DNA from: Nocardioides xinjiangensis
GTDB lineage: Bacteria > Actinomycetota > Actinomycetes > Propionibacteriales > Nocardioidaceae
Assembly (NCBI RefSeq): GCF_017916455.1
Contig: NZ_JAFMSY010000001.1
Location: 2,153,977-2,217,976 of the forward strand
Direction of reading: 5' to 3'
Length of the DNA: 64,000 bases
Shown: positions 8,168 to 16,109 of the stretch, in pieces
Position numbering within the stretch: the stretch's first letter is position 1
Layout of the letters: the number at the start of each line of letters is the position of its first letter
The notes under the pieces: generated by a model
Databases searched by the model: none
The model's input: only the letters and a program-made list of their open reading frames with translations
What the model was told of the DNA's origin: nothing
Made by a program: the position numbers and the translations under genes

Positions 8168-8827
8168 GTGGAGCTGCTGCCGCAGAGTCGGGAAGCCCTG
8201 GACGAGTACGTCACGCCGTCTGTCGACGACGTCGAAGGGCTGCTGCGGGTCATCGAGGGCTGGGCGGTGCGCGCGGTGCCGGACTGCGTCGCGCTGAGCG
8301 TCACGCTGCTCGACGAGGACATCACCTTCACGCTCGTGGACCGGGCGGCGACCGCCCCCGCGGACGCCGCCGGCGACGCGCCCGCCTCCGACGAGCAGCA
8401 CGAGGAGGAGTACGCCCTCGACGAGCATGGCTGGGCCGAGATGGCCCGCGAGCGCGCCTTCTCCGGCATCGCCAGCACGGTGTCACTGCCGGTGGTGGAG
8501 CACGGCCGCGCCGTGCTGAACATCGACCTCTACGCCTCCACCGCGTACGCCTTCCACGACCGGATCGACGGGCTGGTCGAGGCGCTCGGTGCGTGGCAGG
8601 CCGGCGCCGTGACCAACGCCGACCTCGGCTTCGACACGCTCCGTCGCGCCGAGATGGCCCCGGAGCGCCTGCGCGAGCAGCGTCTCGTCGACGTCGCGGT
8701 CGGGCTGCTCGCCGCGCGGATGGCGCTGACCACCGAGGACGCCGCGGTCCGGCTGCGCGAGGCGGCGGAGCGCGCCGGCGTGGCCGAGAGCCAGGCGGCG
8801 TGCGTCGCGAGGGTGCTGCTGGCCTGA
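8168..8827 (+). CDS. GAF-type sensory protein with ANTAR-like C-terminus
   Basis: This 219-residue protein has a GAF-like middle (VALSVTLLDEDITFTLVD, then VSLPVVEHGRAVLNIDLYAS) and a helical C-terminus (LREQRLVDVAVGLLAARMALTTEDA) resembling an ANTAR RNA-binding domain in helical pattern, though divergent. ANTAR proteins act as transcription antiterminators. The GTG at 8168 is chosen because AGGAGG lies 5 bases upstream and no better start exists in frame. It precedes a LuxR-type regulator, separated by a short gap. Confidence 0.65.
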   Translation: MELLPQSREALDEYVTPSVDDVEGLLRVIEGWAVRAVPDCVALSVTLLDEDITFTLVDRAATAPADAAGDAPASDEQHEEEYALDEHGWAEMARERAFSGIASTVSLPVVEHGRAVLNIDLYASTAYAFHDRIDGLVEALGAWQAGAVTNADLGFDTLRRAEMAPERLREQRLVDVAVGLLAARMALTTEDAAVRLREAAERAGVAESQAACVARVLLA

Positions 8828-8913
8828 CGCGCGCCGCGCCCGCCCCGACCGCCGGCTGGTCCATCGCACGGATCGGGCCTGTATGCAACCCGCCCTTCGG
8901 GGTACATCAGGCC

Positions 8914-9690
8914 ATGGACCGACCTACTGCCCCCGGCACCCGTCGCCACGTCAAGGTGGCGTTGATGGAGGAGAGCGAGCTCGTCGTGCACGGCCTCCGC
9001 GCCATGCTCGAGCCGCACTCCGCGTTGATCTCCGTGGTGCCGCACCGGCCCGACGGTCCCGCGCCGCTGTGCGACCTCACGCTCTACGACCCCCAGCGGC
9101 GCGCAGCGGGCACCCGACCGGCTCCGCAGCGGTTCCCCACGCGCATGGTCGCGTTCGGCTGGGACTGCAGCCCGCAGGCGGTCTCGACCGAGATGTCGCG
9201 CGGCGCCGCCGGCTTCGTCAGCAAGTGGCTTCCCGGCCGCCGCCTGGTGTGGGACCTGCTCCAGATCGCCGACGGCCGCGTCATCGTCGACGACTGGACC
9301 GGCCAGGCCGAGGCGCAGCGCGCGCCGGCCGAGAAGTGGCCCCTCACGCAGCGCGAGACCGAGGTCCTGTCGATGATCGCGGCGGGCAAGGCCAACCGCG
9401 AGATCGCGGAGGAGACCAACCTCAGCATCAACTCGGTGAAGTCCTACATCCGCGGCGCCTACTCGAAGATCGAGGTGTCCTCGCGCTCGCAGGCGGTGCT
9501 GTGGGCCATCCAGCACGGACTGCTGCTGTCGGGCGAGGCCGAGACCGCCTCCCCGCGTGCCGCCGCCCCGCGCATCGCCGCGCCCAGGGCCGCGGGTCCG
9601 CGCGTCGCCGCCCAGCGGGTCGCGACTCCTCCGGTCGCCGCCCCGCGCGTGGCTGCCCAGCGGGTGGCCGCGCAGACCGCCCGCTCGTGA
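8914..9690 (+). CDS. LuxR/FixJ-type response regulator with Ala/Pro/Arg-repeat tail
   Basis: The first 110 residues look like a receiver domain: KVALMEESELVVHGLRAML with an acidic pair, LTLYDP as possible phospho-acceptor and GFVSKWLP as conserved Lys. Spacing is reduced, so it may not be phosphorylated normally. A LuxR helix-turn-helix follows (LTQRETEVLSMIAAGKANREIA, then SVKSYIRGAYSKI). The last 45 residues are low-complexity repeats of the type APRxAAxRVA, unusual for this family. The ATG at 8914 gives MDRPTAPG. The stop overlaps the next gene's GTG (GTGA), so it is coupled to an F420-type oxidoreductase. Confidence 0.8.
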   Translation: MDRPTAPGTRRHVKVALMEESELVVHGLRAMLEPHSALISVVPHRPDGPAPLCDLTLYDPQRRAAGTRPAPQRFPTRMVAFGWDCSPQAVSTEMSRGAAGFVSKWLPGRRLVWDLLQIADGRVIVDDWTGQAEAQRAPAEKWPLTQRETEVLSMIAAGKANREIAEETNLSINSVKSYIRGAYSKIEVSSRSQAVLWAIQHGLLLSGEAETASPRAAAPRIAAPRAAGPRVAAQRVATPPVAAPRVAAQRVAAQTARS

Positions 9691-10649
9691 CCCGCTTCGG
9701 TTACTTCCTCTCCTGCGAGGAGTACGCGCCGGAGCAGCTGCTCGAGCAGGCACGCCTCGCCGAGCGGGCCGGCTTCGACAGCCTGTGGATCAGTGACCAC
9801 TACCACCCGTGGAACAACGCGCAGGGGCAGTCGCCGTTCGTCTGGTCGATGATCGGGGCGGTCGCGCAGGTGTGCGACCTGCCCGTCACGACGGCGGTGA
9901 CGTGCCCGACCGTGCGCGTCCACCCGGCCGTCGTCGCGCAGGCGGCGGCGACGTCGGCGGTGCTCCTCGGCGAGGGCCGCTTCACCCTCGGCGTGGGCAC
10001 CGGCGAGGCGCTGAACGAGCACGTGCTGGGCGATGCCTGGCCCCGCACCGAGAAGCGGCTGGAGATGCTGGAGGAGGCGGTCGAGGTCATCCGCCGGCTC
10101 TGGACCGGCGAGGTGGTCTCGCACGAGGGCCGGCACTACACCGTCGACACGGCGCGGATCTACACGCTGCCCGACGTGCCGCCGCCGATCTACATGAGCG
10201 CGTTCGGCCCCAAGGCGCTCGACGTGGCCTGCCGCATCGCCGACGGCTTCATCACCACCCAGCCCGACGCCGAGTCGGTGCGGACGTTCCGGGCGGCGAA
10301 GGGTGCCGACGCCCCGGCCCATGCCGGCTTCAAGGTCGCGTGGGGGCCCACCCGCGACGAGGCGATCGACGCGGCGTACGAGCTGTGGCCGAACTCCGGC
10401 GTGCCCGGTGAGCTCAGCCAGGTGCTGCCGAGCCCGCAGCACTTCGAGCAGGCCAGCGAGCTGGTGACCCGCGAGGCGTTCGCCGAGCAGGGCGCGTTCG
10501 GCCCCGACGCCGCCGAGCACGTCGAGGCCTTCGCGCCGTTCGTCGAGGCCGGCTTCGACGAGGTGTACGTCGCCAACATGGGCCCCCACTACGCCGACAT
10601 GCTCGCGGCCTACGGCTCCGACGTGCTGCCGGAGCTCCGCGGCCGCTAG
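9687..10649 (+). CDS. LLM-class F420-dependent oxidoreductase (G6PDH-like family)
   Basis: This 320-residue TIM-barrel enzyme starts TRFGYFLSCEEYAPEQLLEQA and contains AGFDSLWISDHYHPW, RFTLGVGTGEALNEHVLG and PPIYMSAFGPKALDVA, characteristic of luciferase-like monooxygenases and especially the F420-dependent glucose-6-phosphate dehydrogenase-like group. It uses coenzyme F420 for hydride transfer; the substrate may not be glucose-6-phosphate. The GTG at 9687 overlaps the regulator's stop, indicating translational coupling. It ends 13 bases from a convergent gene. Confidence 0.85.
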   Translation: MTRFGYFLSCEEYAPEQLLEQARLAERAGFDSLWISDHYHPWNNAQGQSPFVWSMIGAVAQVCDLPVTTAVTCPTVRVHPAVVAQAAATSAVLLGEGRFTLGVGTGEALNEHVLGDAWPRTEKRLEMLEEAVEVIRRLWTGEVVSHEGRHYTVDTARIYTLPDVPPPIYMSAFGPKALDVACRIADGFITTQPDAESVRTFRAAKGADAPAHAGFKVAWGPTRDEAIDAAYELWPNSGVPGELSQVLPSPQHFEQASELVTREAFAEQGAFGPDAAEHVEAFAPFVEAGFDEVYVANMGPHYADMLAAYGSDVLPELRGR

Positions 10650-10662
10650 CCGCCCGCCCTCG

Positions 10663-11145
10663 TCACTCGAACTCGGGGTCGCCCTCGACGTCTCCCGGCC
10701 GGGCCTCGTGCCCCTCGCGCCCGCGGGTGCGGCGCAGCTCCTTCATCTCCGCCTCGAACACGTGGCGCTGGCCGTTCATCAGCTCGTCGAGCGCACGCTG
10801 GTGCAGGCCTTTGGTGCGGGCGTAGAAGCCGTCGTCGAAGGCGTCGACCATCTGGAAGGACCACATGCCGGGCAGCGGGTTCTGGCCCAGCACGTCGCGG
10901 TCCATCGCGTCGGCGATGTCGACGTGCCCCGCCTCGCGGACCAGCGCCTCGGCCTCCTCCAGCGTGCTCTCGGCGCTGCCCATCAGGCGGTGGAAGGCGT
11001 AGAGGTGGCCACGCGCGTCCTCGACGTGGTCGAGGGCGGCGGACAGCTTGCCCACCGCCTCGACGGTGGCGTCGGTGACGCCCTCGGGTCGGCGGCGCTC
11101 GGGCGCGGGGTGGTCGGGGATCGCGTCGGACGTGTGGTCGGGCAT
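10663..11145 (-). CDS. Conserved hypothetical actinobacterial protein
   Basis: This soluble 160-residue protein is rich in charged residues and probably largely helical, with MWSFQMVDAFDDGFYARTKGL in the centre and basic/acidic tails. I recognise no enzyme motif or signal peptide. The ATG at 11145 is the natural start (MPDHTSDAIP). It lies downstream of the DUF6766 operon on the same strand, with a 61-base gap, so it may be transcribed separately. Function unknown. Confidence 0.6.
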   Translation of the reverse strand: MPDHTSDAIPDHPAPERRRPEGVTDATVEAVGKLSAALDHVEDARGHLYAFHRLMGSAESTLEEAEALVREAGHVDIADAMDRDVLGQNPLPGMWSFQMVDAFDDGFYARTKGLHQRALDELMNGQRHVFEAEMKELRRTRGREGHEARPGDVEGDPEFE

Positions 11146-11206
11146 GGTGCGAGGCTCACAGGTGCCGGTCGGGTGCCGCCACCCACCAAGGGGTCAGTTG
11201 TCGCGC

Positions 11207-11881
11207 TCAGCCCTCGACGCCGGTGGACCCGTGCGGCTGGCCGACCGGCTTGCTCTGCGAGGACCCGCGCTGGCGCAGGTAGATCGTGAGCACGGCCATC
11301 GCGCCGACCGCGAGGAACTCGCTCTGCCAGTTCTGCAGGGTGCGCGCCCAGAAGTCGGCGTTGCGCAGGTAGGACGTCCACGACAGCGGGTCCTGGAGCT
11401 GCTGGAGGCGCTGCTCGTTGAAGGCGGCCCACCCCGCCACGGACTGGACGAGCCAGGACGCGAGGAAGATCGCGCCCATCACCATGGCCAGCGAGGAGGA
11501 GTAGACCCGGGTCCGCCAGCCTCCGGTCCTCGCCCACGCGGGGGAGTCGGCGACGGCGTGGGCGCCGATCTTCTGGTCCTCGTCGGACTCCCGGCCGGCC
11601 TTGTCGAGCTCCTTGGACTCCGGGGAGCCCTTCTGCAGCAGCCAGACGGTGGCCATCAGGTAGAGCCAGAACTGGAGGAACTCGCTCTGCCAGTTCTCCG
11701 CGACGTCGACGGCGAAGTCGGAGGAGGTCACGTAGCCGGTCCAGGTGAGCGGGTCGAGGTGCTCGGCCACCTGGAGGGCGTTGAGCTGGTGCCACCCGGC
11801 GACGGACTGCCCGGCCAGGCTCAGCACGAAGAGCGCCCCGAAGAACAGGCTCAGCGAGTTGTGGCGCAGGAACGTGCGCAT
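11207..11881 (-). CDS. DUF6766-like membrane protein with internal duplication
   Basis: This 224-residue protein has four hydrophobic segments arranged as two repeats. The first half has AGWHQLN, DPLTWTGYVTSSDF and NWQSEFLQF; the second has AGWAAFN, DPLSWTSYLRNADF and NWQSEFLAV. The halves evidently arose by duplication and fusion of a two-helix unit. The pattern matches the DUF6766 family as I recall it; function is unknown. The start ATG at 11881 shares one base with the stop of a 27-residue peptide (TGATG), so the genes are coupled. Confidence 0.75.
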   Translation of the reverse strand: MRTFLRHNSLSLFFGALFVLSLAGQSVAGWHQLNALQVAEHLDPLTWTGYVTSSDFAVDVAENWQSEFLQFWLYLMATVWLLQKGSPESKELDKAGRESDEDQKIGAHAVADSPAWARTGGWRTRVYSSSLAMVMGAIFLASWLVQSVAGWAAFNEQRLQQLQDPLSWTSYLRNADFWARTLQNWQSEFLAVGAMAVLTIYLRQRGSSQSKPVGQPHGSTGVEG

Positions 11882-11964
11882 CAGGCGTGCCTCAGGGCGA
11901 GGAGGAGCAGTAGGGCCAGGCCGACGCAGATCACGGCCAGGTAGGCGACGAAGACCACCCGCAT
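11881..11964 (-). CDS. 27-residue single-span membrane microprotein
   Basis: The frame starts MRVVFVAYLAVICVGL and ends LLALRHA, a single hydrophobic helix with a basic residue at each end. Both junctions are TGATG: its ATG shares a base with the upstream lipoprotein stop, and its stop shares a base with the DUF6766 start. Two such junctions and the hydrophobic composition argue that it is translated. It is too short for most gene finders. A role as a small subunit or modulator of the DUF6766 protein is inference. Confidence 0.55.
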   Translation of the reverse strand: MRVVFVAYLAVICVGLALLLLLALRHA

Positions 11965-12371
11965 CACGGCACCGCCACGCTGCAGTCGTACGGCCGCCCG
12001 GCGACGGGGGTGCAGGCGGCCCCGACCACCAGCCAGCGCCCGTCGAAGCGGGACAGGAACACCGTGTCGGCCCCGAGGCGCACCTGCGCCATCGAGTCGT
12101 ACACCTCCACGTGCGCCGCGCCCGAGCCGCTGCCGAGGTCCTCCTGCAGCACCGCCCGCTCGCAGGGCCGGCCCGACTGCTGCTCGAGCTCGTCGCGTGC
12201 CGCCGGGGCGAGCAGGGCGCACGCCGCCGACCCGTCGCCGGTGTCGACGGCCCGGAGCAGCTGCTGCGCGGCGGACCGTGCCGGGGCGTCCTGCGACCCG
12301 GCGCAGGCGGCGAGCAGCAGCGCGCCGGCGCCTGTGAGCGCCAGCCGGGCGCCGACGGTCGTCCGGGTCAT
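11964..12371 (-). CDS. Putative lipoprotein of unknown function
   Basis: This 135-residue protein has a clear lipoprotein signal (RLALTGAGALLLAAC, Cys near residue 23) followed by a small alpha+beta domain. It contains four Cys after the lipobox (SAACALL, RPCERAV, GAACTPV, PYDCSV), possibly two disulfides outside the membrane. The pattern AAQQLLRAVDTGDGSAACALL resembles NTF2-like/DUF4878-type exported domains. First gene of the three-gene operon with the microprotein and the DUF6766 protein. Function unknown. Confidence 0.7.
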   Translation of the reverse strand: MTRTTVGARLALTGAGALLLAACAGSQDAPARSAAQQLLRAVDTGDGSAACALLAPAARDELEQQSGRPCERAVLQEDLGSGSGAAHVEVYDSMAQVRLGADTVFLSRFDGRWLVVGAACTPVAGRPYDCSVAVP

Positions 12372-12434
12372 GCACGAGGAGTACCACCCCGCCGCCGCCG
12401 TCCGGCGGTGCGACGCGCGGCGGGGCGCATCGGC

Positions 12435-12968
12435 TCACCCGGCCGGGCGGTCCTCCGTCGCCGACCCAGCGCCGTCCTGGGTCACGGCCGCCAGCTCGCT
12501 CGCCAGCTCGTCCAGCGCGCGCCGGGTGGCGGCCACGACGACCTCGGACGGGTCCCCCTCCAGCCGCACGTGCAGCGACCGCGTGCCGTCCGGGCCGGCC
12601 AGCGCCAGGTGCACGGTCCCGGGCGGGCGGTCCTCCTGGGGCCCGGGACCGCCGACGCCGGTGATCCCCAGCCCCACGTCGGCCATCAGCAGCCGGCGCA
12701 CCCCCTCGGCCATCTCCCGGGCGCAGCTGTCGGTCACCACCGGCCCGCGCGTCACGCCCAGCACGTCGAACTTCACCTCCTCGTCGTAGGCGACGACGGC
12801 ACCTCGGTACCACTCCGAGGCGGCCTCGCCCCGACCGAGGAAGGCGGAGATCCGGCCGGCGGTCAGCGACTCCGCGGCGGCGACCCTCAGGCCACGCGAC
12901 TGGGCGAGCTCTGCCACCCGCTCGGCGCGCTCCTCGTCGGTGCTCGGTGCCGGGTGCTCGTCTGGCAT
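12435..12968 (-). CDS. CinA-type nicotinamide-nucleotide amidohydrolase domain protein
   Basis: This 177-residue stand-alone CinA C-terminal domain has VAAAESLTAGRISAFLG (catalytic Ser in ESxTxG), YRGAVVAYDEEVKFDVLGV, and MADVGLGITGVGGPGPQEDRPPGTVHLAL. Family enzymes deamidate nicotinamide mononucleotide for pyridine nucleotide salvage. The ATG at 12968 has GGAAGG upstream as a ribosome site. It is divergent from the alcohol dehydrogenase operon across 176 bases. The longer N-terminal CinA domain is absent, as is common in actinobacteria. Confidence 0.88.
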   Translation of the reverse strand: MPDEHPAPSTDEERAERVAELAQSRGLRVAAAESLTAGRISAFLGRGEAASEWYRGAVVAYDEEVKFDVLGVTRGPVVTDSCAREMAEGVRRLLMADVGLGITGVGGPGPQEDRPPGTVHLALAGPDGTRSLHVRLEGDPSEVVVAATRRALDELASELAAVTQDGAGSATEDRPAG

Positions 12969-13144
12969 GTGGGGGTCCTTCCGCTCGGCGACCGGCTGTG
13001 CTCGGCCGTGGGTGCGCAGTCGTTCCCACCGGTGCGTGCGCCCATGCGCCGACGTATGCCCCGCAGGTGCCGGGGGCACTGGTCGTCGTTGACGCCCGCG
13101 GCTCCCGGCCGCACCCACGTCCAGACCGAGGAGGTCTCCGGTTC

Positions 13145-14326
13145 ATGAAGGCAGTCACCTGGCAGGGCAAGCAGGACATGCAGGTGGTGGAGGTGCCCGA
13201 CGCGAAGATCGAGGAGCGCACCGACGTCGTGGTCCAGGTGACCTCGACCGGTCTGTGCGGCTCCGACCTCCACCTCTACGACCCGCTGACCCCCTTCATG
13301 ACGGCGGGCGACGTCGTGGGCCACGAGCCGATGGGCGTCGTGCGCGACGTCGGGTCGGCGGTGACCACCCTCAAGCCCGGTGACCGGGTCGTCGTCCCCT
13401 TCAACATCAGCTGCGGCACCTGCTGGATGTGCAGCCGCGGCCTGCACAGCCAGTGCGAGACCACCCAGAACCGCGACACCGGCACCGGTGCGAGCCTGTT
13501 CGGCTACAGCAAGCTCTACGGCCGGGTGCCCGGCGGGCAGGCCGAGCTCCTGCGCGTGCCGTTCGCCGACACGCTGCCGATCAAGGTGCCGGACGGCCCG
13601 CCGGACGACCGCTTCCTGTTCCTCTCCGACGTGCTGCCCACCGCGTGGCAGGCGGTCGAGTACGCCGACGTCGAGGACGGCGGCACGCTGCTCGTGGTGG
13701 GCGCCGGCCCGATCGGCGACATGGCGGCACGCATCGGGATGCACCGCGGGCTGCGGGTCATCGTGGTCGACTCGGTGCGCGAGCGGCTGGCCCGCGTGCA
13801 CGGCCGCGGGGCCGAGACGATCGACCACACCCAGGTCGACGGGGTCGGCGACGCCGTCCGGGAGCTGACCGACGGCCGCGGCGCGGACGCCGTCATCGAC
13901 GCGGTCGGCATGGAGGCGCACGGCTCCCCGGTCGCGGAGACCGCGCAGAAGGCGCTCGGGCTGCTGCCCAAGAAGGTGCAGGAGAAGGTGATGCTCAACG
14001 TCGGCTCCGACCGGCTCGCCGCGCTCCTCAGCGCCATCGACGCCGTGCGCCGGGGCGGCACGATCAGCATCTCGGGCGTGTACGGCGCGCCCACCGACCC
14101 GCTGCCGATGTTCGAGCTGTTCGACAAGCAGGTGCAGCTGCGGATGGGGCAGGCCAACGTGCGTCGCTGGAGCGACGACATCCTCGACCTGCTGCAGCAG
14201 GACGAGGACGTCCTGGGCGTGGAGTCGTTCGCCACGCACCACCTCCCGCTCGACGACGCGCCCGAGGCCTACCGCAAGTTCCGCGACAAGGAGGACGGCA
14301 TGGTCAAGGTGGTGTTCAACCCGTGA
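13145..14326 (+). CDS. Zinc-dependent alcohol dehydrogenase (MDR family)
   Basis: This 393-residue medium-chain dehydrogenase has catalytic zinc ligands in GLCGSDLHLYD and GHEPMG, structural-zinc cysteines in NISCGTCWMCSRGLHSQCE, and a Rossmann motif VVGAGPIGDMAARIG. It resembles the glutathione-independent formaldehyde dehydrogenase-like subgroup with an insert before the C-terminus. It oxidises an alcohol or aldehyde with NAD(P). The ATG at 13145 follows GAGGAGG. Its stop overlaps the GTG of the diiron enzyme gene, the first junction of a coupled three-gene operon. Confidence 0.88.
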   Translation: MKAVTWQGKQDMQVVEVPDAKIEERTDVVVQVTSTGLCGSDLHLYDPLTPFMTAGDVVGHEPMGVVRDVGSAVTTLKPGDRVVVPFNISCGTCWMCSRGLHSQCETTQNRDTGTGASLFGYSKLYGRVPGGQAELLRVPFADTLPIKVPDGPPDDRFLFLSDVLPTAWQAVEYADVEDGGTLLVVGAGPIGDMAARIGMHRGLRVIVVDSVRERLARVHGRGAETIDHTQVDGVGDAVRELTDGRGADAVIDAVGMEAHGSPVAETAQKALGLLPKKVQEKVMLNVGSDRLAALLSAIDAVRRGGTISISGVYGAPTDPLPMFELFDKQVQLRMGQANVRRWSDDILDLLQQDEDVLGVESFATHHLPLDDAPEAYRKFRDKEDGMVKVVFNP

Positions 14327-15279
14327 GGCTGCCCAAGCCCCGCGGCGGCCTGAGCGAGTGGGTCGTCGCCCGGCTCGCCGACGCGGGTGCCGCCGGCGCC
14401 GCGCCCGCCGCCGACTCCCTCGAGGACGAGGCGCTCGCGCTGTGGACGCTCCACGAGCTGTCCTACCGCGGATTCGAGGACGCCGACGACCACGCCGAGT
14501 GGGACCCCGAGGTCCTGCACGTGCGCCACGGGCTGGAGGTGGCCCTGGAGGACCGGCTGCGGTCGCGCTGGGAGGCGGCACGGCCGGTTGCGGGCGACCT
14601 GCCCGACGACGTGCCCGCGGCGCTCGAGGCGCTCGTGGCCGCCGACGACGGGCCCTCGCTCGCCGACCACGTGCGGCGTCGCGCCGACCTCGACCAGGTG
14701 CTGGAGCTGCTGCGCCAGCGGTCGATCTACCACCTCAAGGAGTCGGACCCGTCGGCCTTCGTGGTGCCGCGGCTCCCGGTCCGCGCCAAGGCGGCGCTGA
14801 TGGAGCTGCAGTACGACGAGTACGGCGACGGCGACCCCAACCGGCTCCACGCCCACCTGTTCGCCCGCGGCCTCGAGGCCGCCGGGCTGCGTCCCGAGTA
14901 CGGCGCGTACATCGACGACGCCATCGCCGAGAACCTCGAGATGAACAACGCCGGCTCCCTGTTCGGGCTGCACCGCCGGCTGCGCGGCGCGGCGATGGGC
15001 CACCTGGCCGCGTTCGAGATGACCAGCTCGATCCCCTCGCGGAAGATGGCCCAGGGCCTCGACCGGCTGGGTCTCGACGGACCGATGGCCGCCTACTACG
15101 ACGAGCACGTCGAGGCCGACGCCATCCACGAGCAGCTCGCCGCGCGCGACATCTGCGGCACCCTCGCCGAGGACGAGCCGGACCAGGCGATGGAGATCCT
15201 CTTCGGGGCGTGGACGTGCCTCGACGTCGAGGCCCGCTTCGCGACCGCGATGCTCGCCTCGTGGGGCGCGGACCGATGA
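14323..15279 (+). CDS. Iron-containing redox enzyme, haem-oxygenase-like diiron fold
   Basis: This 318-residue protein starts with GTG overlapping the dehydrogenase stop. The N-terminal third has LWTLHELSYRGFED; the C-terminal domain has GLHRRLRGAAMGHLAAFEM and YYDEHVEADAIHEQL. The spaced E, H, E, H residues match the metal ligands of haem-oxygenase-like diiron oxidases (HDO superfamily; known members oxidise amines or cleave fatty acids). It is probably a cytosolic oxygen-activating enzyme; the substrate is unknown. Its stop overlaps the CDGSH gene start as ATGA. Confidence 0.8.
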   Translation: MRLPKPRGGLSEWVVARLADAGAAGAAPAADSLEDEALALWTLHELSYRGFEDADDHAEWDPEVLHVRHGLEVALEDRLRSRWEAARPVAGDLPDDVPAALEALVAADDGPSLADHVRRRADLDQVLELLRQRSIYHLKESDPSAFVVPRLPVRAKAALMELQYDEYGDGDPNRLHAHLFARGLEAAGLRPEYGAYIDDAIAENLEMNNAGSLFGLHRRLRGAAMGHLAAFEMTSSIPSRKMAQGLDRLGLDGPMAAYYDEHVEADAIHEQLAARDICGTLAEDEPDQAMEILFGAWTCLDVEARFATAMLASWGADR

Positions 15280-15476
15280 GGGAGCGCGACTTCGACCACC
15301 CCGAGGTGGTGCTGTGCCCCGACGGGCCAATGCTGCTGCGCGGGGCGCGGTCGGTGCAGGACGCCGACGGCACCGTCCACCCGGTCCGGCGACCCGTCGT
15401 GGCGCTGTGCCGCTGCGAGAAGTCCAGCCGCCTGCCGTGGTGCGACGGGACGCACAAGGTCATCCCGAAGGGCTGA
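15276..15476 (+). CDS. CDGSH iron-sulfur domain protein
   Basis: This 66-residue protein consists of one CDGSH domain: CRCEKSSRLPWCDGTH supplies the three Cys and one His that hold a labile 2Fe-2S cluster (mitoNEET type). Such proteins transfer electrons or clusters. The ATG at 15276 overlaps the diiron gene stop (ATGA), so a dedicated electron supply to the diiron enzyme is a reasonable inference. It ends at a short convergent junction with a hairpin. Confidence 0.88.
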   Translation: MRERDFDHPEVVLCPDGPMLLRGARSVQDADGTVHPVRRPVVALCRCEKSSRLPWCDGTHKVIPKG

Positions 15477-15482
15477 GACCGG

Positions 15483-15501
15483 CCGGGCCGCTCAGGCCCG
15501 G
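15483..15501. terminator. Hairpin between convergent operons
   Basis: CCGGGCC-GCTCA-GGCCCGG forms a 7-bp GC stem with a 5-base loop, starting 7 bases after the CDGSH stop and including the stop codon of the converging methyltransferase gene. No T-run follows. It could serve as a shared terminator for both operons. Confidence 0.45.
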
Positions 15502-16109
15502 TCGATCCGCGCCAGCACGCCACGCACCTGCTGTCGTACCTCGACCACGGCGAGCCGGCCCTCGGTGAAGCACGGCTCGGACCGCAGCGCGTCGGTCTGC
15601 GCCCGGGTGCCGACCTGGAGGATCGCCGAGCCTCCGGGAGCCAGGTGGTCGTCGACCACGGCCAGGCAGGCGCGGGCCACGTCGAGGCCGTCGTCGCCGC
15701 CGTCGATGGCGGTGAGCGGGTCCGCGGGGTAGCGCCCGGTCTGCTCCCGCGGCACCCACGGCGGGTCGGCGATGACGACGGGGAACATCTCGCCGTCGGT
15801 CAGCGCCTCCTGCAGACGTGACTCCCGGACCTCGACCCGGTCGGCCAGGCCGTTGGCCACGGCGTTGGCCCGGGCGTAGTCGCAGGCGACGCCGTTGGCG
15901 TCGACGCACACCAGTCGGCGCCCGGTCGTCGCGACGGCGAGCAGGCCGATGTGGCCGGCGCCGGCGCACAGCTCGAGCACGGGACCGCCCGGTGCGGTGG
16001 CCATGAGGTCCGCGGCCCACTCCGACTGGGCCGCCGTCCACGCGCGCGGGCGCAGCACGCGGTCGTCGAAGGCGATGGTCAGCGAGCCGAACGCCATGTG
16101 CTCGGTCAC
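15492..16109 (-). CDS. SAM-dependent methyltransferase (DPPW type)
   Basis: This 205-residue class I methyltransferase has motif I VLELCAGAGHIGLLA, acidic motif II VCVDANGVACDYA and the catalytic motif IADPPWVPRE. The (N/D)PP(Y/W) motif is typical of enzymes methylating amino groups on nucleobases or glutamine side chains, though small-molecule members exist. The GTG at 16109 overlaps the upstream stop (GTGA); a possible ATG lies 12 bases inside. It is the last gene of the seven-gene glycosyltransferase operon, so a tailoring role there is possible. Confidence 0.78.
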   Translation of the reverse strand: MTEHMAFGSLTIAFDDRVLRPRAWTAAQSEWAADLMATAPGGPVLELCAGAGHIGLLAVATTGRRLVCVDANGVACDYARANAVANGLADRVEVRESRLQEALTDGEMFPVVIADPPWVPREQTGRYPADPLTAIDGGDDGLDVARACLAVVDDHLAPGGSAILQVGTRAQTDALRSEPCFTEGRLAVVEVRQQVRGVLARIDRA

